From Vibrio hangzhouensis (lineage in GTDB: Bacteria; Pseudomonadota; Gammaproteobacteria; Enterobacterales; Vibrionaceae): DNA of 64,000 bases. Where the stretch lies: NCBI RefSeq assembly GCF_900107935.1, contig NZ_FNVG01000002.1:186001-250000 (forward strand). The letters run 5' to 3'. The notes beneath the pieces were generated by a model. The model saw nothing but the letters and a program-made list of their open reading frames with translations. It was not told the origin of the DNA and ran no database searches. The translations under genes and the position numbers were made by a program. Positions 54,747 through 63,476 of this stretch are shown here, one piece after another (position 1 is the first letter of the stretch; each line of letters starts with the position of its first letter).

Positions 54747-55643
54747 TCATTCCAGATTATTCTTCAGAGGATTGGACAAACGGATCGCATCAACAAAGCA
54801 ATGGCCCATCTCTCCTAATGCCTCTAGGTCATTAGCCATCAAATAGAACTGACTGGTCTTAGCATGATTGAAACTCAAAGGTAGAGGCACAAGTTCCCCC
54901 CGTTCCACTTTGTCTTTTACCGCTTCATTCGGCAGCCACGCATAGCCGAAACCGAGACTCACCAATTGAACGGAAGTCTCTACATTGTCTACCGTCCAGC
55001 GCTGATTGGCACCCAACCAGCCATGATCAAGCTTTCGTTCGTGTCCGGAGTCCCGTACCACTATCTGGCGATAAGGAATCAGATCCTCCATCGTCAAAGA
55101 CGCCCTAAGGCTGTTCAAAGCGTGCGCAGGGCTGACAACCGCCAAGAAATCGATATGATCAATTTCTTCTGAGTATCGGTCTGCAATAGGATACGCACCA
55201 ATTGCTATATCAACCTCACCAAGCTTGAGTAGCTCTGTGGTACCGCTTAATGTTGATTCAAAAACGTCAATATTCGCATTTGGAAATGCATCCGACACAG
55301 CCGTCAATGCCTGATGCAATCGCTGTCTTGGAAATACCTGATCAACAGCAATGCGTACCCGTCCATCTTTAGAAGACCTAAGTCGATAAGATAACACTTC
55401 GAGCTTGTCTGCCTCGTCCAGAAGATGACTCGCTCGACGCAACACAAGTTCTCCCGCGTGTGTCAGCGTTGCTCGGCGGCCAATCATTTTAAACAGTCTA
55501 AGATCAAGACCTGACTCGAGCTTTTGAATTGCGTTATGTATCGTTGAGGGGCTTTTGTTAACTGCGTCTGCAGCTTGATTGAAACCACCGTTTTCAACAA
55601 CTGCGCGGAACATACGCCATTGTTCCAGTGTGACTTTAGACAT
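54747..55643 (-). CDS. LysR family regulator, last gene of the doxX-yqjG operon
   Basis: A 298-residue LysR protein with helix-turn-helix GFNQAADAVNKSPSTIHNAI (about 20-39) and an effector domain from about residue 90. The ATG at 55643 overlaps the stop of the upstream yqjG-like gene by 8 bases (ATGTCTAA), so it is translationally coupled. Its place recalls the E. coli yqjF-yqjG...yhaJ region, where YhaJ regulates yqjF. Equating it with YhaJ is tentative. Confidence 0.8.
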   Translation of the reverse strand: MSKVTLEQWRMFRAVVENGGFNQAADAVNKSPSTIHNAIQKLESGLDLRLFKMIGRRATLTHAGELVLRRASHLLDEADKLEVLSYRLRSSKDGRVRIAVDQVFPRQRLHQALTAVSDAFPNANIDVFESTLSGTTELLKLGEVDIAIGAYPIADRYSEEIDHIDFLAVVSPAHALNSLRASLTMEDLIPYRQIVVRDSGHERKLDHGWLGANQRWTVDNVETSVQLVSLGFGYAWLPNEAVKDKVERGELVPLPLSFNHAKTSQFYLMANDLEALGEMGHCFVDAIRLSNPLKNNLE

Positions 55644-56646
55644 GCTTAACCTCACTCGACAACGAGAACGCAGGCTCTAGGCCGATTGAAACAATCCCAT
55701 GTGGGTTACGCAACGGACTCACTGAGTGATATCCTTTACGATAAACATCCAGCTCTATAGTTTTGGCAACATTAGGAAGGCTGACCATATCTCGCAAATA
55801 ACGTGACAATTGCGGGTAGTCGCGCAGTGCTCGCAAATTACATTTAAACGCAGTGAAGTAGGCGACATCAAAACGAACCAATGTTGGTAGTAAGCGCCAG
55901 TCTGCTTCCGTCACGTGTTGACCAAGTAGATAGCGACTTTCTGACAATCGCAGCTCCAGACTATCAAGCGCGGAGAACACGTTGGCAACGGCTTCATTGT
56001 ATGCGGCCTGTGTACGAGCGAAACCAGCTTGGTATACCCCATTGTTGAGATTTCGATAGATGAATTCATTGAGTTCATCGACGTCTTTTTTCAGTGCATC
56101 GGGGTAAAAGTTCTGGGTATCACCGGTGATATCATTAAAAGCGCTGTTGAACATGCGAATGATATCGGCTGACTCTGTACTAACGATTTTACTTTGCTGT
56201 TTGTCCCACAGTACAGGCACAGTTACACGCCCGGTATAGTTTGAGTCGGCTTTTGAGTACAGTTGATGCAATGCAGTCAGCCCTAGAAGTGAGTCGGTAA
56301 ACCTAGACTCACCCTTTGCAGTATTCGCTTCAAATACCCACCCCTCACCAGTTCTTAATGGCTTGACCAATGATAGTGACACCACCTTTTCCAGGTGCTT
56401 AACACTCCGGTAGATCAAGGTTCGATGTGCCCAGGGGCAGTTCAGCGCAGCGAATAGATGATAGCGTCCGGCTTCTGCCTTAAAGCCTCCTATCCCAGAA
56501 ACGCCAGCACTGCCATCTAGTGTAACCCAGTGCCTAAACTGTGCACTATCACGTTGAAACTTCCCATTGGTCCGTTGATATTGTTGTTGCTCCAACGCTC
56601 TAAGCTCATCATCGTTGAACCATTGACCTGCGACTAGCTTTCCCAT
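55636..56646 (-). CDS. Glutathionyl-hydroquinone reductase, YqjG-like, copy 2
   Basis: A 336-residue glutathione transferase of the xi class, which removes glutathione from glutathionyl-hydroquinones. It has the thioredoxin-type active site ALNCPWAHRTLIYR (Cys about 68), STESADIIRMFNSAF and a helical C-terminal domain. It is clearly paralogous with the next gene upstream but extended at both ends (an insert DDELRALEQQQYQ after the start). The start at 56646 follows AGAAGGAGTGTGAGT. It begins 26 bp after the first copy's stop. Confidence 0.87.
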   Translation of the reverse strand: MGKLVAGQWFNDDELRALEQQQYQRTNGKFQRDSAQFRHWVTLDGSAGVSGIGGFKAEAGRYHLFAALNCPWAHRTLIYRSVKHLEKVVSLSLVKPLRTGEGWVFEANTAKGESRFTDSLLGLTALHQLYSKADSNYTGRVTVPVLWDKQQSKIVSTESADIIRMFNSAFNDITGDTQNFYPDALKKDVDELNEFIYRNLNNGVYQAGFARTQAAYNEAVANVFSALDSLELRLSESRYLLGQHVTEADWRLLPTLVRFDVAYFTAFKCNLRALRDYPQLSRYLRDMVSLPNVAKTIELDVYRKGYHSVSPLRNPHGIVSIGLEPAFSLSSEVKHV

Positions 56647-56671
56647 ACTCACACTCCTTCTCAACTGCCAG

Positions 56672-57652
56672 TCAAGACAATAACTCTCGGCCATGGGGTT
56701 GTGTAAAATCGATGATTGGTCCAACAGGGATGATACGCGTTGGATTTATCGTTTCGTGGCTAGCATAGTAGTGCGCTTTAATGTAATCCAATGCCACTGT
56801 TTCTGCGACTCCGGGAGTCTGATACAGGTCGCGCAAATAGCCCCATACATGAGGATAGTCGACAATACGACGAAGATTACACTTGAAGTGGCCTACGTAA
56901 ACAGCATCGAACCGAACTAAGGTGGTAAACAGTCGCCAATCCGCTTCTGTCACTTCTTTGCCAGTTAGGTATCGATGAGTTGTGAGCCTGCTTTCCAACT
57001 TATCCAGCGCTCCAAAGAGCTGTCTGACGGCTTCATCATAAGCATTTTGTGTTGTTGCAAAGCCCGCTCGATACACCCCATTGTTAATGTTAGGGTAGAT
57101 AAAGTCGTTAAGTTCATCGATTTCGTGCTGCTTGTCGCTGGGATAAAAATCGACTGGTGTTGCCCCTATGTCATCAAATGCATCATTGAACATACGGATG
57201 ATTTCTGCCGATTCATTGCTAACAATAGTTTGGGTTTTCTTATCCCAAAGCACCGGTACCGTGACTCTTCCGGTATAATTAGCGTCTGCTTTGGTGTAAA
57301 TCTGATGCATGAACTCAGCATGATGGATTGGATCCGCAATAACCTTGTCCCCAGGTAGAAAACTCCAACCATTCTCGCCCATAAATGAATTCACAACCGA
57401 CATTGATATCATTCCCTCGAGTCCCTTCAGCTTACGATAAATAATCGTACGATGCGCCCAGGGACAAGCTAGTGACACGTACAGATGATAGCGATCTGGT
57501 TCTGCTTTAAATCCACCTACCCCCGTCGGTCCGGCACTGCCATCTTTAGTTATCCAGTTTCGAAAGCTCGAAGCTTTGCGTACAAACTTGCCTCCGGTTG
57601 ACTTAGTCTCGTACCAATCGTTATGCCATTGTCCGTTGATTAACTGCCCCAT
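56672..57652 (-). CDS. yqjG: Glutathionyl-hydroquinone reductase, YqjG-like, copy 1
   Basis: A 326-residue enzyme of the same family, with ACPWAHRTIIYR (Cys about 63), SNESAEIIRMFNDAF and the YPNINNGVYRAGFATTQ block. Length and pattern match E. coli YqjG. It lies 68 bp downstream of the doxX gene. Together with copy 2 it suggests reduction of conjugated quinones. Confidence 0.88.
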   Translation of the reverse strand: MGQLINGQWHNDWYETKSTGGKFVRKASSFRNWITKDGSAGPTGVGGFKAEPDRYHLYVSLACPWAHRTIIYRKLKGLEGMISMSVVNSFMGENGWSFLPGDKVIADPIHHAEFMHQIYTKADANYTGRVTVPVLWDKKTQTIVSNESAEIIRMFNDAFDDIGATPVDFYPSDKQHEIDELNDFIYPNINNGVYRAGFATTQNAYDEAVRQLFGALDKLESRLTTHRYLTGKEVTEADWRLFTTLVRFDAVYVGHFKCNLRRIVDYPHVWGYLRDLYQTPGVAETVALDYIKAHYYASHETINPTRIIPVGPIIDFTQPHGRELLS

Positions 57653-57720
57653 GATGTGGTCTCCTTTATGGTTACAAAGTGGACGTTGTTAAATCGTCCT
57701 GGTTTTCACCTTCAGTTCGA

Positions 57721-58104
57721 TTACTTCTGACGATTGTCGAGTGAGTAAGCGCCTGCGCCTTGAGCAAACAAAATTAAGAACGCGCCTGCCAAAGAGATAT
57801 TTTTCATAAAATTGGTCATTTCTGCAGGGTTACTAAAGTCGGCGTGGAACAAAATGGCAGACATCACACTAAATCCTGCTAACGCGATAGCGGCGAATTT
57901 AGTTTTCCATCCCAAAACGATGGCAAGACCGGCAATGACTTCTGTCAGAATTACGAGCGGTAAAAGTGCTCCTGGTACACCCATCATCTCCATATAACCT
58001 TGAGTTTGCTCGTATTGGCCTATTTTGCTAAAACCCGACATAACAAAAATAAGGGCGAGAAATAGACGGCCTGCTGGTGCTGATAATTGTTGTAGCTTGT
58101 TCAT
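57721..58104 (-). CDS. DoxX family membrane protein
   Basis: A 127-residue four-helix inner-membrane protein (GRLFLALIFVMSGFSKIGQY at the start, MGVPGALLPLVILTEVIAGL in the middle). DoxX proteins are linked to quinone or thiol redox stress. Position before two YqjG-like genes matches E. coli yqjF-yqjG. It is first in the minus-strand operon and divergent from a LysR gene. Confidence 0.88.
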   Translation of the reverse strand: MNKLQQLSAPAGRLFLALIFVMSGFSKIGQYEQTQGYMEMMGVPGALLPLVILTEVIAGLAIVLGWKTKFAAIALAGFSVMSAILFHADFSNPAEMTNFMKNISLAGAFLILFAQGAGAYSLDNRQK

Positions 58105-58205
58105 AGTGACACTCCTAAAGATAGTGAATTAAGTTGGTGTTGTTTCGATAAGTTCATATTAGTTGTTGACCAAATAACAATAAACATCAAAAATGGAGAA
58201 TGATA

Positions 58206-58222
58206 GTTCTCAAAATGAGAAC
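58206..58222. promoter_or_regulatory. Perfect dyad in the doxX/lysR divergent promoter
   Basis: GTTCTCA-aaa-TGAGAAC, 7+3+7. It contains a T-N11-A type arrangement expected of LysR targets and lies 21 bp before the divergent lysR start. Confidence 0.65.
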
Positions 58223-58242
58223 AATATTGAAGAGGGACAGTT

Positions 58243-59154
58243 GTGGGACAATTAGAGATCATCAAGATTTTCATCACGGTTGTGGAGACGGGCAGTATTA
58301 CCAAAGCCGCAGAGAGACTTGGCCTTGCCAAATCAGCGGTCAGTAAAAGGCTGGCAGAGTTAGAGCAGCTATTAGCGGTGAAGCTCATCAACCGAACCAC
58401 CAGAAGTTCAAGTCTGACTGAAGCAGGAGAACGCTACTACCAGAAAAGTCGCCTGATTGTTGAAGAGATGGAGGAACTCAACGCCGAGATCGCTCACTCG
58501 CAGGGCACCCTCACAGGTAACTTAAAAATAGCGGCACCGCTTTCGTTTGGGTTGCATCATTTAACACCCGCTCTGAAAGAGTTCTGCCAACGACACCCGG
58601 AGTTAAAGCTCGACCTGGAGTTTTCTGATAAAAAAATTAATCTTGTCGAAGACGGCATCGACTTAGCCCTACGCATTGGCGAGCTCACTGACTCTTCGCT
58701 GAAAGCGAAACTGATTGCCAATATAGAGCATGTTCTGTGCGCCAGCCCGGCCTATCTGGCACAACATGGCACCCCCACAACACCCGAAGACATACAACAC
58801 CACCAATTTCTCAAGTACAGCCAAACACCACTTTCCGGCATCACGCTGACCGATGCTGATAATCACAGCCACCTCGCCCCCATAAAGCCACACCTTGTGG
58901 CCAATAATGGCGACTTTCTAAAAGATATGGCTACATCCGGACATGGTATTGCTTTCTTGCCCCGCTTTATTGTCTGGAAGGAGCTCCAATCTGGGGCTCT
59001 TACGTCTATCTTAGCGAACTATACTCTCAACAAGATCGGGGCGTATGTTGTCTACCCTTCAACCCGTTTTCTCCCGCGAAAAAGTCGCTTATTCATTGAT
59101 TTTCTCGCAGGCTACTATGGTAGCGTCCCCTATTGGGACAGCACGCTCTCATAA
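58243..59154 (+). CDS. LysR family regulator divergent from doxX
   Basis: A 303-residue LysR protein of the CrgA/AaeR branch: helix-turn-helix SITKAAERLGLAKSAVSKRL (about 20-39), NLKIAAPLSFGLHHLTPALK at the start of the effector domain. It uses a GTG start after GAGGGACAGTT. The perfect dyad before it makes it a strong candidate regulator of the doxX-yqjG-yqjG-lysR operon. Confidence 0.85.
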   Translation: MGQLEIIKIFITVVETGSITKAAERLGLAKSAVSKRLAELEQLLAVKLINRTTRSSSLTEAGERYYQKSRLIVEEMEELNAEIAHSQGTLTGNLKIAAPLSFGLHHLTPALKEFCQRHPELKLDLEFSDKKINLVEDGIDLALRIGELTDSSLKAKLIANIEHVLCASPAYLAQHGTPTTPEDIQHHQFLKYSQTPLSGITLTDADNHSHLAPIKPHLVANNGDFLKDMATSGHGIAFLPRFIVWKELQSGALTSILANYTLNKIGAYVVYPSTRFLPRKSRLFIDFLAGYYGSVPYWDSTLS

Positions 59155-59238
59155 TATTGCGCTTTTCACCCAAGTCCCTATAAGACAAGGGACTTGGGTG
59201 GCAAGTTAAGCCACCCAATTCTCTCAACAACAAAATAC

Positions 59239-60213
59239 TTAGTTTGCTTGAGTCAGATCTTTGTAGGCAGCGGGCACATTTAATCCAGAATGTACCCAAC
59301 CAAACAACGCGTAACCGCTAAATTCAGGCATGCTCACACGCTTGACTGTTTCTTCTAATGACAATCCCTCGTTCACCGCAAGCTGAACTTGTTCTTGTAC
59401 CGCTTCCAGATAATCAATATGCCATTGAATATCGGCTTTACTCATTACACTCCCGTGCCCCGGCACCACCCGAGCATCCTCAGGTAAAAAGGCATACACT
59501 TTCTTGAAAGTCTCGAGGGTGGCCAGCATATGACCATCAAGCAGCCATGGTAAAGCAGGTTTGACAGCAACAATGGCATTACCTGTCCACATTACCTTGG
59601 ACTCAGGTTCCCAAACAAACAGATCGCCGCCGGTTTGAGCAAAACCAAAATCGATGATGTGTACTGTCTTATCACCCAAATCCAAAGCGATTTGGCTACC
59701 TGATTCAATTAACACATCCCCGGTGGTAGGAACGATTTCCTCAATACCACGACCCTGGCCAAAGTTATACATCATAAACTCAGTGTCGGCTTTAAAGTTG
59801 GCGTCGACATAGTCCTTGCTGTTTTGATGTTGAATGATCACAGACTGTTCAGGTAAGTACATGTTCCCATATGAATGATCGCCATGATAACTGGTGTTCA
59901 CCGCATAGATTGCGGGCGACTTGCCTCCTACCTCACCGACCATACTCTGAACCTGTGCGTTCAGGCGTTTGTTGAGCATGGTATCTATAATTAACACTCC
60001 TTCAGTGCCAACCACCAGCCCCCCACTGGTTGCCACAGGAAACCCTTTAGCCTCTAATTTTTTTGCATTTGACGCATAGTAAGCGTAAACACCGTCCGCT
60101 AACGTCTCACTGACCAACTCAACCTTATTGGCGTCCCAAACGGGCTCATTAGCGACCACGCTTGCTGAAGTGACTGACAAAACACACAAATATAAACTAG
60201 TGGTAACTCTCAT
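59239..60213 (-). CDS. Exported metallo-beta-lactamase-fold protein with altered metal motif
   Basis: A 324-residue protein with a signal peptide ending SASVVA. The fold is that of SoxH/quinoprotein-relay type hydrolases: GGLVVGTEGVLIIDTMLNKR, then NTSYHGDHSYGN where the family norm is NTHYHGDH, DFGFAQTGGDLFVWEPESKV and VVPGHGSVMS. The first histidine of the H-x-H-x-D-H site is thus a serine; the other ligands are kept. It may bind one metal ion or have changed activity. Substrate unknown. Confidence 0.82.
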   Translation of the reverse strand: MRVTTSLYLCVLSVTSASVVANEPVWDANKVELVSETLADGVYAYYASNAKKLEAKGFPVATSGGLVVGTEGVLIIDTMLNKRLNAQVQSMVGEVGGKSPAIYAVNTSYHGDHSYGNMYLPEQSVIIQHQNSKDYVDANFKADTEFMMYNFGQGRGIEEIVPTTGDVLIESGSQIALDLGDKTVHIIDFGFAQTGGDLFVWEPESKVMWTGNAIVAVKPALPWLLDGHMLATLETFKKVYAFLPEDARVVPGHGSVMSKADIQWHIDYLEAVQEQVQLAVNEGLSLEETVKRVSMPEFSGYALFGWVHSGLNVPAAYKDLTQAN

Positions 60214-60361
60214 CTGTTCGTTCCTTTCTCTACTTGGTTCTTACAAAGGTAGAGTCCAGATGAGCAAGTCGCATTCGATGCTTTGACAGCATTTATTCGA
60301 TTTTATTGGATGAGCTTATAATCCGTTGAATTATTAGGTTCAACAACCTCTAAAAAGAGCG

Positions 60362-60378
60362 TCATTCAGAGTGAATGA
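60362..60378. promoter_or_regulatory. Perfect dyad of unknown use
   Basis: TCATTCA-gag-TGAATGA, 7+3+7, in the 293-bp divergent interval between the metallo-beta-lactamase-fold gene and the YfgJ-like gene. It looks like a dimeric-regulator operator. Confidence 0.4.
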
Positions 60379-60506
60379 ACAATACGGTATGTTACTTGCT
60401 CAATGATCTCTGAGTGAAAATAATGCTTTATCGAAGAATAGCGAGTTCTCGATGACAAACAAGATGAATGAGCTCATGCAGCCTACAACACCGAAAAGGA
60501 AACATC

Positions 60507-60743
60507 ATGCTCCAACTAACGTTACTTTGCCCTGACTGCAACGTTGAAATCCCGCCGGAAGGGGGCAATACCTGCTCACAGTGCAAGACAAAATTTCGTA
60601 AAACGCCTTTTTGTTCTGATTGTGGTGAACAACTTGAATCATTAAAGGCTTGTGGCAATGTCAGTTATTACTGCAATAGCTGTAGAATGCAAAAGTCGCG
60701 TACCACCATAAACTGGCGTTTGCTCACCGTTTCAACCCTGTGA
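60507..60743 (+). CDS. YfgJ-like zinc-ribbon protein, 78 aa
   Basis: A small protein with two zinc ribbons: CPDC...CSQC (about residues 8-29) and CSDC...CNSC (about 38-62), with ESLKACGNVSYYCN resembling E. coli YfgJ. A structural zinc role is likely; the function is unknown. The ATG at 60507 follows AAAGGAAACATC. Confidence 0.78.
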   Translation: MLQLTLLCPDCNVEIPPEGGNTCSQCKTKFRKTPFCSDCGEQLESLKACGNVSYYCNSCRMQKSRTTINWRLLTVSTL

Positions 60744-60754
60744 ACCCAATTGTC

Positions 60755-60784
60755 TGGCACTTTCAACAAAGCAAGGAAGTGCCA
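60755..60784. terminator. Hairpin between convergent zinc-ribbon and AlkD genes
   Basis: TGGCACTT / AAGTGCCA with a 14-base loop and no good T-tract. A weak terminator candidate. Confidence 0.35.
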
Positions 60785-60800
60785 GTCGATATCACAGTGG

Positions 60801-61499
60801 TTATTTCGATGATGACGTGATACCCCCATTGTTTTTCAGCCACTTAAGCCCCTCTCTTTTGGCTAATCCTTGCAGCTTTTCACTATCAATAAATTCCATA
60901 ACCGCCTCTGGATTGGTTTTAGAGTATTCTCTGAGCACCCAACCTATCGCTTTTTGAATGAAAAACTCGTTATCACTTTTGTTTTCTCTGATCAGTGAAA
61001 ACAGCAAAGGCACATCCGTGTTTTGTTTGTATTTTAATTGAAACAGTAAGGTTGTTCGCCGTAGCCACATGTTGTCCTGGCCACGCCAGCGTTCAATGAA
61101 CGCCATCGTTTCGTTCGGGTATCTTAAATAGAAGCTGCCAATGATGTGAGTTGCCAGCATATCCACGGTATCCCACCACGATTTCGTGGTGATACAGCGC
61201 TGCAGGTCAGCCAGCATGGCTACTGGCAGTCTTTTTTTCAACTTAATGAGTAGATCGACTGCAACCATTTGAAACTCGCGCTGCGGCAATGACCACAACT
61301 CATCAAGCACCAATGGCAGCTCGTCTATCGCGGGTAACTGACTATGAGAAAATAAGTGCTTCATGGCCTCTCGTCTTGGCCCCGACTGAATACCATAAAA
61401 CTCAAACTGTCCTCGCAAATACGACTGCATAAAACAGGCATTCTCCGAGTTTGCCAACGGAGCGAGGGCTTTTTGTGTTGCGACTACCCATTGGTGCAT
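60801..61499 (-). CDS. DNA alkylation repair protein, AlkD-like
   Basis: A 232-residue HEAT-like repeat protein of the AlkC/AlkD glycosylase superfamily, which removes alkylated purines. Diagnostic segments are FYGIQSGPRREAMKHLF (about 34-50), TTKSWWDTVDMLATHIIG (about 108-125, with the Trp and Asp used for catalysis in Bacillus AlkD), QDNMWLRRTTLLFQL and FFIQKAIGWVLREYSK. All appear intact. It is a single gene. Confidence 0.9.
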   Translation of the reverse strand: MHQWVVATQKALAPLANSENACFMQSYLRGQFEFYGIQSGPRREAMKHLFSHSQLPAIDELPLVLDELWSLPQREFQMVAVDLLIKLKKRLPVAMLADLQRCITTKSWWDTVDMLATHIIGSFYLRYPNETMAFIERWRGQDNMWLRRTTLLFQLKYKQNTDVPLLFSLIRENKSDNEFFIQKAIGWVLREYSKTNPEAVMEFIDSEKLQGLAKREGLKWLKNNGGITSSSK

Positions 61500-61774
61500 G
61501 TTTCTTTACCCTCCAATATCCAAAATAGACACCACCTTCACGAAAGAGAAGACCTTGCAAAGTGCGTAGCCAACTGAAAATAAACGACTAAGTGACGTAA
61601 ATTGGGTTCACATCGCGTTGGATAAGCTCCCTCCTTTATCAAGGGGATAACTGCGTTTTTTTTTGAGCTCGAAGCGAGAAAAGGAGCAAAAATCATTCAG
61701 CCAATTAAGGCGGCACGCTATCATTTCTGTTGGAACTCGGGCTCTGATCTGGTGCATATCACCACTAAGGTCCC

Positions 61775-62491
61775 TCAGTATATGCCAGGAATCAACCGAT
61801 AGCGCACGCGTCGTGCATAGTCTCGATAGCCCGGCAACTCCTCATGTAGAGTCTGGTCCTCAAGAACAGTTCGAATCACCGAGATAATAGATGCTAAGGC
61901 GGCAGGAATTAGCGCCCAGACTGAACTCAACGCGAGAACAATACCGAATAATGCGAGGATATTTCCGGCATAGCCCGGATGTCGCACAAAACGATATGGG
62001 CCACTATCACACACCACATGACCTCGCTCCGTCTGAATGCGTACCACGCTAGAGAAAAAGCGGTTCTCTGCCAATGCCCAGGCAGCGAAAGTGTACCCAA
62101 TTGTGATTGAAACGAAGCCAATTCCAATAAGCCATGGCACGAACTCGGAGGACCAGTTATAGCGGTGATCTAGCCCTGCCACAATGACCATAGGAAACCC
62201 AACGCTTACCGCCATCATAGGAGCAAGCACCCTGTCCCAGGGTTTTGCGTTTTTAATACTCTCAATATTTTGTCTTTCTGCTGTTAATCCAGGATGTCGT
62301 TGCTCCGCCCACATGCGTCCACCGAGACCAGTGGCCAAAATCAGAGTCGAATATAACCAGGCTTGCCACCAACTGAGGTCCCCACCGCAGATAACTAAAA
62401 TCAGCGGGATTAAGAGGTACACCACAACTAATCTGAGGCGCTGACGAGGGGAGACTGTCTGAGTTGCCTGTTCATTAGCCTTTGCTGACAT
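61775..62491 (-). CDS. Isoprenylcysteine carboxyl methyltransferase family membrane protein
   Basis: A 238-residue membrane protein with five or six hydrophobic helices. The C-terminal SAM-binding signature GPYRFVRHPGYAGNILALFG and HEELPGYRDYARRVRYRLIPGIY are those of the ICMT/PEMT family. The substrate in bacteria is unknown, since no prenylated CaaX proteins are expected. No operon partner is seen. Confidence 0.82.
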   Translation of the reverse strand: MSAKANEQATQTVSPRQRLRLVVVYLLIPLILVICGGDLSWWQAWLYSTLILATGLGGRMWAEQRHPGLTAERQNIESIKNAKPWDRVLAPMMAVSVGFPMVIVAGLDHRYNWSSEFVPWLIGIGFVSITIGYTFAAWALAENRFFSSVVRIQTERGHVVCDSGPYRFVRHPGYAGNILALFGIVLALSSVWALIPAALASIISVIRTVLEDQTLHEELPGYRDYARRVRYRLIPGIY

Positions 62492-62807
62492 GTCATTCCC
62501 CGAATTGAAATGGATTTGAATGTGTACTTAACGCTGCGCTCAAGCGTAACCAACCAGAGCGGCATTGATCGGCACCAAACTCTGTATCACACTGATAGAT
62601 TAGACCTTAAATCAACAAAATACATAGTGAAGACCTCCCATCATTATTGGGGTTGATATAACGCATCTTTAGCAACAACTTAAATGAGTCCGCACTCTCT
62701 GATAAACCGCCATAAAATAACAAGGCACCAAGAACCACTGATAGATTTCTTGATACCTTGTTTCGTCAAAACAGCACCCTTAAACGTTTCGATTAGAATA
62801 AGACGCC
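62492..62807. other. Intergenic region before the nif-linked flavodoxin, 316 bp
   Basis: Carries the promoter region of the ICMT-family gene on its left and the flavodoxin terminator on its right. No credible ORF or other repeat is seen. Confidence 0.5.
62718..62763 (-). terminator. Terminator of the nifF transcript
   Basis: Two-part stem AACAAGG (62719-62725) with CCTTGTT (62756-62762) and CAAGAA (62729-62734) with TTCTTG (62747-62752), separated by a symmetric 3x3 internal loop. On the minus transcript it is followed by ATTTTATG. It starts 45 bp past the flavodoxin stop. Confidence 0.6.
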
Positions 62808-63344
62808 TTAAAAGCTCATTTCAGACTTTATTTTCTCAACCCAATGCGCAATGCGCTCGTCTGTAAGACTGGCTTGGTTGTCTTTATCAATAACCAAACC
62901 CACAAACTCATCTTCTTCTAATGCGGTTGAATCATTAAACTCGTAACCCATCGAAGGCCAGCGACCCACCACCTCGGCTCCTGCTTCTACAACTAAGTCA
63001 TAAAGCTCCCCTAGACCATCCACGAATTCATCAGGATAGTTCACTTGGTCCCCTAAACCGAACAGCGCCACTGTCTTACCGCTAAGGTCAAGCTCATCAA
63101 AGTTGGGTCTGAACTCTTCCCAACTCTCTTCATTACACTCTGCAGCAAGTCCTGGTAATAAGCCCTCTCCATAGGTCGGCGTTCCCAAAATCAGGTAGTC
63201 ATATTTTTCAAAAGCGCTTGCATCACATCGGTTAATATTAACAGGCTTATCTGCGACGCCTTCCCCCAATTGCTTGTGGATGAGTTTTGCCACCTTACGT
63301 GTGCTTCCTGTATCTGTACCAAAAAAAATTCCCACACTAACCAT
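62808..63344 (-). CDS. nifF: NifF-type long-chain flavodoxin
   Basis: FMN electron carrier, 178 residues. The phosphate loop is FFGTDTGSTRKVAK, as in Azotobacter/Klebsiella nitrogenase flavodoxins. The segment GTPTYGEGLLPG with ECNEESWEEF matches the NifF pattern (GTPTxGEGxLPG) and differs from the housekeeping FldA form with its IPTWYYGE loop. FGLGDQVNYPDEF and GYEFNDSTAL complete the long-chain fold. It lies downstream of rnfE-rnfH on the same strand and has a sigma-54/NifA-like promoter of its own. It should donate electrons to nitrogenase reductase. Ribosome site AAGGAGAGCATA is strong. Confidence 0.85.
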   Translation of the reverse strand: MVSVGIFFGTDTGSTRKVAKLIHKQLGEGVADKPVNINRCDASAFEKYDYLILGTPTYGEGLLPGLAAECNEESWEEFRPNFDELDLSGKTVALFGLGDQVNYPDEFVDGLGELYDLVVEAGAEVVGRWPSMGYEFNDSTALEEDEFVGLVIDKDNQASLTDERIAHWVEKIKSEMSF

Positions 63345-63381
63345 TATGCTCTCCTTAACCTTAAGTGTTCACTATTGGAAC

Positions 63382-63397
63382 TGCAATCCCCATTCCA
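63382..63397 (-). promoter_or_regulatory. Sigma-54-type promoter of nifF
   Basis: Minus strand TGGAAT-GGGGA-TTGCA: correct -24/-12 spacing against TGGCAC-N5-TTGCA, with a full -12 element and the invariant GG and GC. Transcription would start near 63371, leaving a 27-base leader. Confidence 0.65.
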
Positions 63398-63459
63398 TAT
63401 CTATCCTTCTGTTTTAAAAGGAATTAAAAAAACAACACCACTGATAAAAAGTGACATAT

Positions 63460-63475
63460 TGTCCGAAACCTAACA
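63460..63475. promoter_or_regulatory. NifA upstream activator sequence
   Basis: TGT-CCGAAACCTA-ACA fits the NifA site TGT-N10-ACA exactly. It lies about 90-104 bp upstream of the predicted start site, a usual distance, directly after the rnfH stop codon. Confidence 0.65.
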
Positions 63476-63476
63476 A

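Noticed and set aside
62808-63344. Calling the flavodoxin fldA or fldB
   Set aside because: The loop GTPTYGEGLLPG and its rnfH neighbour fit NifF; FldA-type proteins have a different loop at this point.
63425-63450. IHF site between the NifA site and the nifF promoter
   Set aside because: TATCAGTGGTGTTG is one base off the consensus spacing, so it was not listed as a feature.
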